A DNA stretch of 64,000 nucleotides, taken from NCBI RefSeq assembly GCF_963855985.1, contig NC_087113.1, positions 10,265,889-10,329,888 of the forward strand, read 5' to 3'. This document shows, piece by piece, positions 52,101 through 55,100 of the stretch. Under the pieces are notes generated by a model that was given only the letters and a program-made list of their open reading frames with translations, searched no databases and was not told the origin of the DNA. Position 1 is the first letter of the stretch; the number at the start of each line of letters is the position of its first letter. This DNA is from Ostrinia nubilalis. Lineage: Eukaryota; Arthropoda; Insecta; Lepidoptera; Crambidae. Position numbers and translations under genes: made by a program.

Positions 52101-55100
52101 CTATTGACTAGGGACTCTGGACACTATTGTCTCGAGACTCTGGACACTGTTGCCCTGACACTCTTGCCTAGGGACTGCAAGTTACAAACCTCAGCAGCCT
52201 TAGGTTTCTGTGACTCCACAAACTTTAGCTCCTCCTCCGGGAATCGAACTTTAGACTCTGCGACACTGTTGTCCTGAAACTAGACACTATTGCCTTGGGA
52301 CTTTAGACACTATTGACTTGAGACTCTGGACACTATTGTCTTGAGACTCTGGACACTATTGCCTTAGAATTCTAGACACTGTTGCCTTGGGACTCTAGAT
52401 ACTCTTACCTTGGGACTCTAGACACTGCTGCCTTAAGACTCTAGACACTTTGAAAGTAACATACCTCAGTAGCCTTAGGTTTCTGTGTCTCTTCAATCTT
52501 CAGCTCCTCCTCCGGCTCATTAGTGGGCGTGGCGGGCGCGGTGGGCGTGGTCGGCGACACGGGCGCGGTGGGCGTACGGGAGTCGAACTTGAGACTCTGC
52601 ACGCTGTTCGGTGTGGCCGCTATGTCGCTATTGGTCAGGCTTTGGGTCATCTCTTCCATTTGCTGGCGGAGGTCTAGCATCTGTGGAGGTAAGATGTGAG
52701 GTTAAAAAAGTACTGTGACTAAAGCCCGGTCCGTGAGCACGTAGAATTTTGTCCAATGACTCCAAGCTACCATCCTTATCGCCCGCGCGTAATTACATTG
52801 CTGTCGCGCTCGCACACTCACTGCGGGCGATAAGGATGGGTAGCTTGAGGTCATTGGACAAAATTCTACGTGCTCACAGACCGGGCTTTAGACGAGCTAA
52901 CAACTACACATAAGCCCGTATTCACAAAGGATGCTTGCTTAAGTGAAGCAGCAAATTGAACGCACAGCGTTGAATAGAGCTCTGCGATTGGTTTCGTGTC
53001 TCACCCTGTGCGTCCACGCGCACTGGGGGACCTCATAGTGATGTTTGTTGACCTCAGTTTTATGTTTAAATGAAACTGTATTATGTAAGTACATACATTA
53101 CTATTTTACGTCGTAAATAACAATGCGTAAAAAATTGGCCCGATAAAGATGTTTATTTCGTTCTGGTTCAACTTAGTTTTACTGACTTACTACTGACATT
53201 GAGGATTTTGTAATATAACCAAGAAAAATACAATATGTATGATCTGATAATGATGAATAAATGGCTAGGACAAATACTATATTTCGTTTTTTATGGAACA
53301 GGAGGAATATGAGCAGACGGATCACCTGATGGTCAACAATTGCTGTCGTCGTAAAGGCGACTTTTTGCAGTTGATATTTAATTACGTGATGATGAATAAA
53401 CGACCAGTCTTACCTGTCTAGTGGATTGGTCGGAGAGAGTGTAGTCGTCTTCATCCAGATCTTCTAAAACAGCTATGTCGGAGTTATTGTTCACTGATAG
53501 CAGAGAAGCCAGCGACTGCATGTCTTCGTCACTGTAACAAATAACAATTTCTTTGTAATATAACATAACCCTCCTTCTGGCGCAGTCGGGTAATTAGGTA
53601 TTTTTAAGTGAAAAAAGGGCAATACTTTTATTTACGTTGTGACTTCAGTGTTGAAATTGGGCTTTAAAAATATTTTTTGTTTTATTTTGGCAATATATTT
53701 TCATTTGCTGACTGTAGTTTTAGTTCATGCACATATTGATCGCGCATGTACTGTAGCGCAGATGTACTGGTGGACTGTACTGGTGAACTATACAGGTGTA
53801 CTGTAGCGGAGGTGTACAAATGTACTGTAGCGAAGGTGTATTGTAGTGCAGCAGTACTGACGTGTACTGTAGCGCAGGTTTACTGTAGCGGAGGTGTATT
53901 GTCGTGCAGTTGTACTGGTCTAATGTAGTGCAGGTGTACTGATCTAATGTAGCGCAGGTGTACTGGTCTACTGTAGAGCAGGTGTACTGATCTAATGTAG
54001 ACTGGTGTCAGTACACCAGTAGACCAGTGTCTACTGTAGAGCAGGTGTACTGTAGTACTGTACTCTTACTCTGTACTCTCAGCAATACGCAGTGCAGTGT
54101 GGCGTGCAGCGCGGCGCAGCGCACCTTGCCCGTAGCAGGCTCGAGCTGAAGTTTGAGGGTGCGTGACGTCGGCGCGGGTGTACTGTAGCGCGGGTGTACT
54201 GTAGCGCGGGTGTACTGTAGCGCGGGTGTACTGTAGCGCGGGTGTACTGTAGCGCGGGTGTACTGTAGCGCGGGTGTACTGTAGCGCAGGTGTAGTATAG
54301 CGCGTGTGTATTGTAGCGCGGGTGTACTGTAGCGCATGTGTACTGTAGCGCGGGTGTACTGTAGCGCGGGTGTACTGTAGCGCATGTGTACTGTAGCGCA
54401 GGTGTACTGTAGCGCAGGTGTACTGTAGCGGAGGTGTACTGTAGCGCAGGTGTACTGTAGCGCAGGTGTACTGTTGCGCAAATGTACTGTAGCGGAGGTG
54501 TATTGTAGTGCAGGTATACTGGTCTAATGTAGAGCAGGTGTACTGGTCTACTGTAAAGCAGGTGTACTGTAGTACTGTACTCTTACTCTGTACTCTCAGC
54601 AACACGCAGTGCAATGTGGCATGCAGCGCGGCGCAGCGCACCTTGCGGGCTCGAGCTGAAGCTTTAGTGTGCGTGACGTCGGCTCCAGACTAGCAAACTT
54701 GAGGATGTTGATCGCGCATGTACTGTAGTGCCTGCGTACTGTAGCGCAGGTGTACTGTAGCGCTGGTGTACTGTAGCGAAGGTGTACTGTATTGTACTCA
54801 CGTGGCGCGTCCCTCTCTCAGCAACACGCAGTGCAATGTGGCGTGCAGCGAAGCGCAGCGCACCTTGCCCGTAGCTGGCTCGAGCTGAAGCTTTAGTGTG
54901 CGTGACGTCGGCTCCAGGCTGGCAAACTTGCGCATGTTGATCGCACACGATGCTATGCGGCGACGCTTGCCTGTTACTGACACCTGAGGGATACAAGTCT
55001 TTGATAAGACACCGATGCTAAACCGTCCAAAACTCTTTAGATCTCCTTCACACTAGGTTTTTAGGCATTGCTCAGGCAACGATAAACGTGCAGTTCTTGT

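Noticed and set aside
48958..52460. CRISPR-like spaced repeats
   Set aside because: Repeats and spacers are all related minisatellite and exon copies in an animal gene; no unique spacers.
54008..54641. Two minus-strand frames of 157 and 191 codons with a 16-residue pattern
   Set aside because: They are translations of the 16-base minisatellite joined to dead exon 4 copies.
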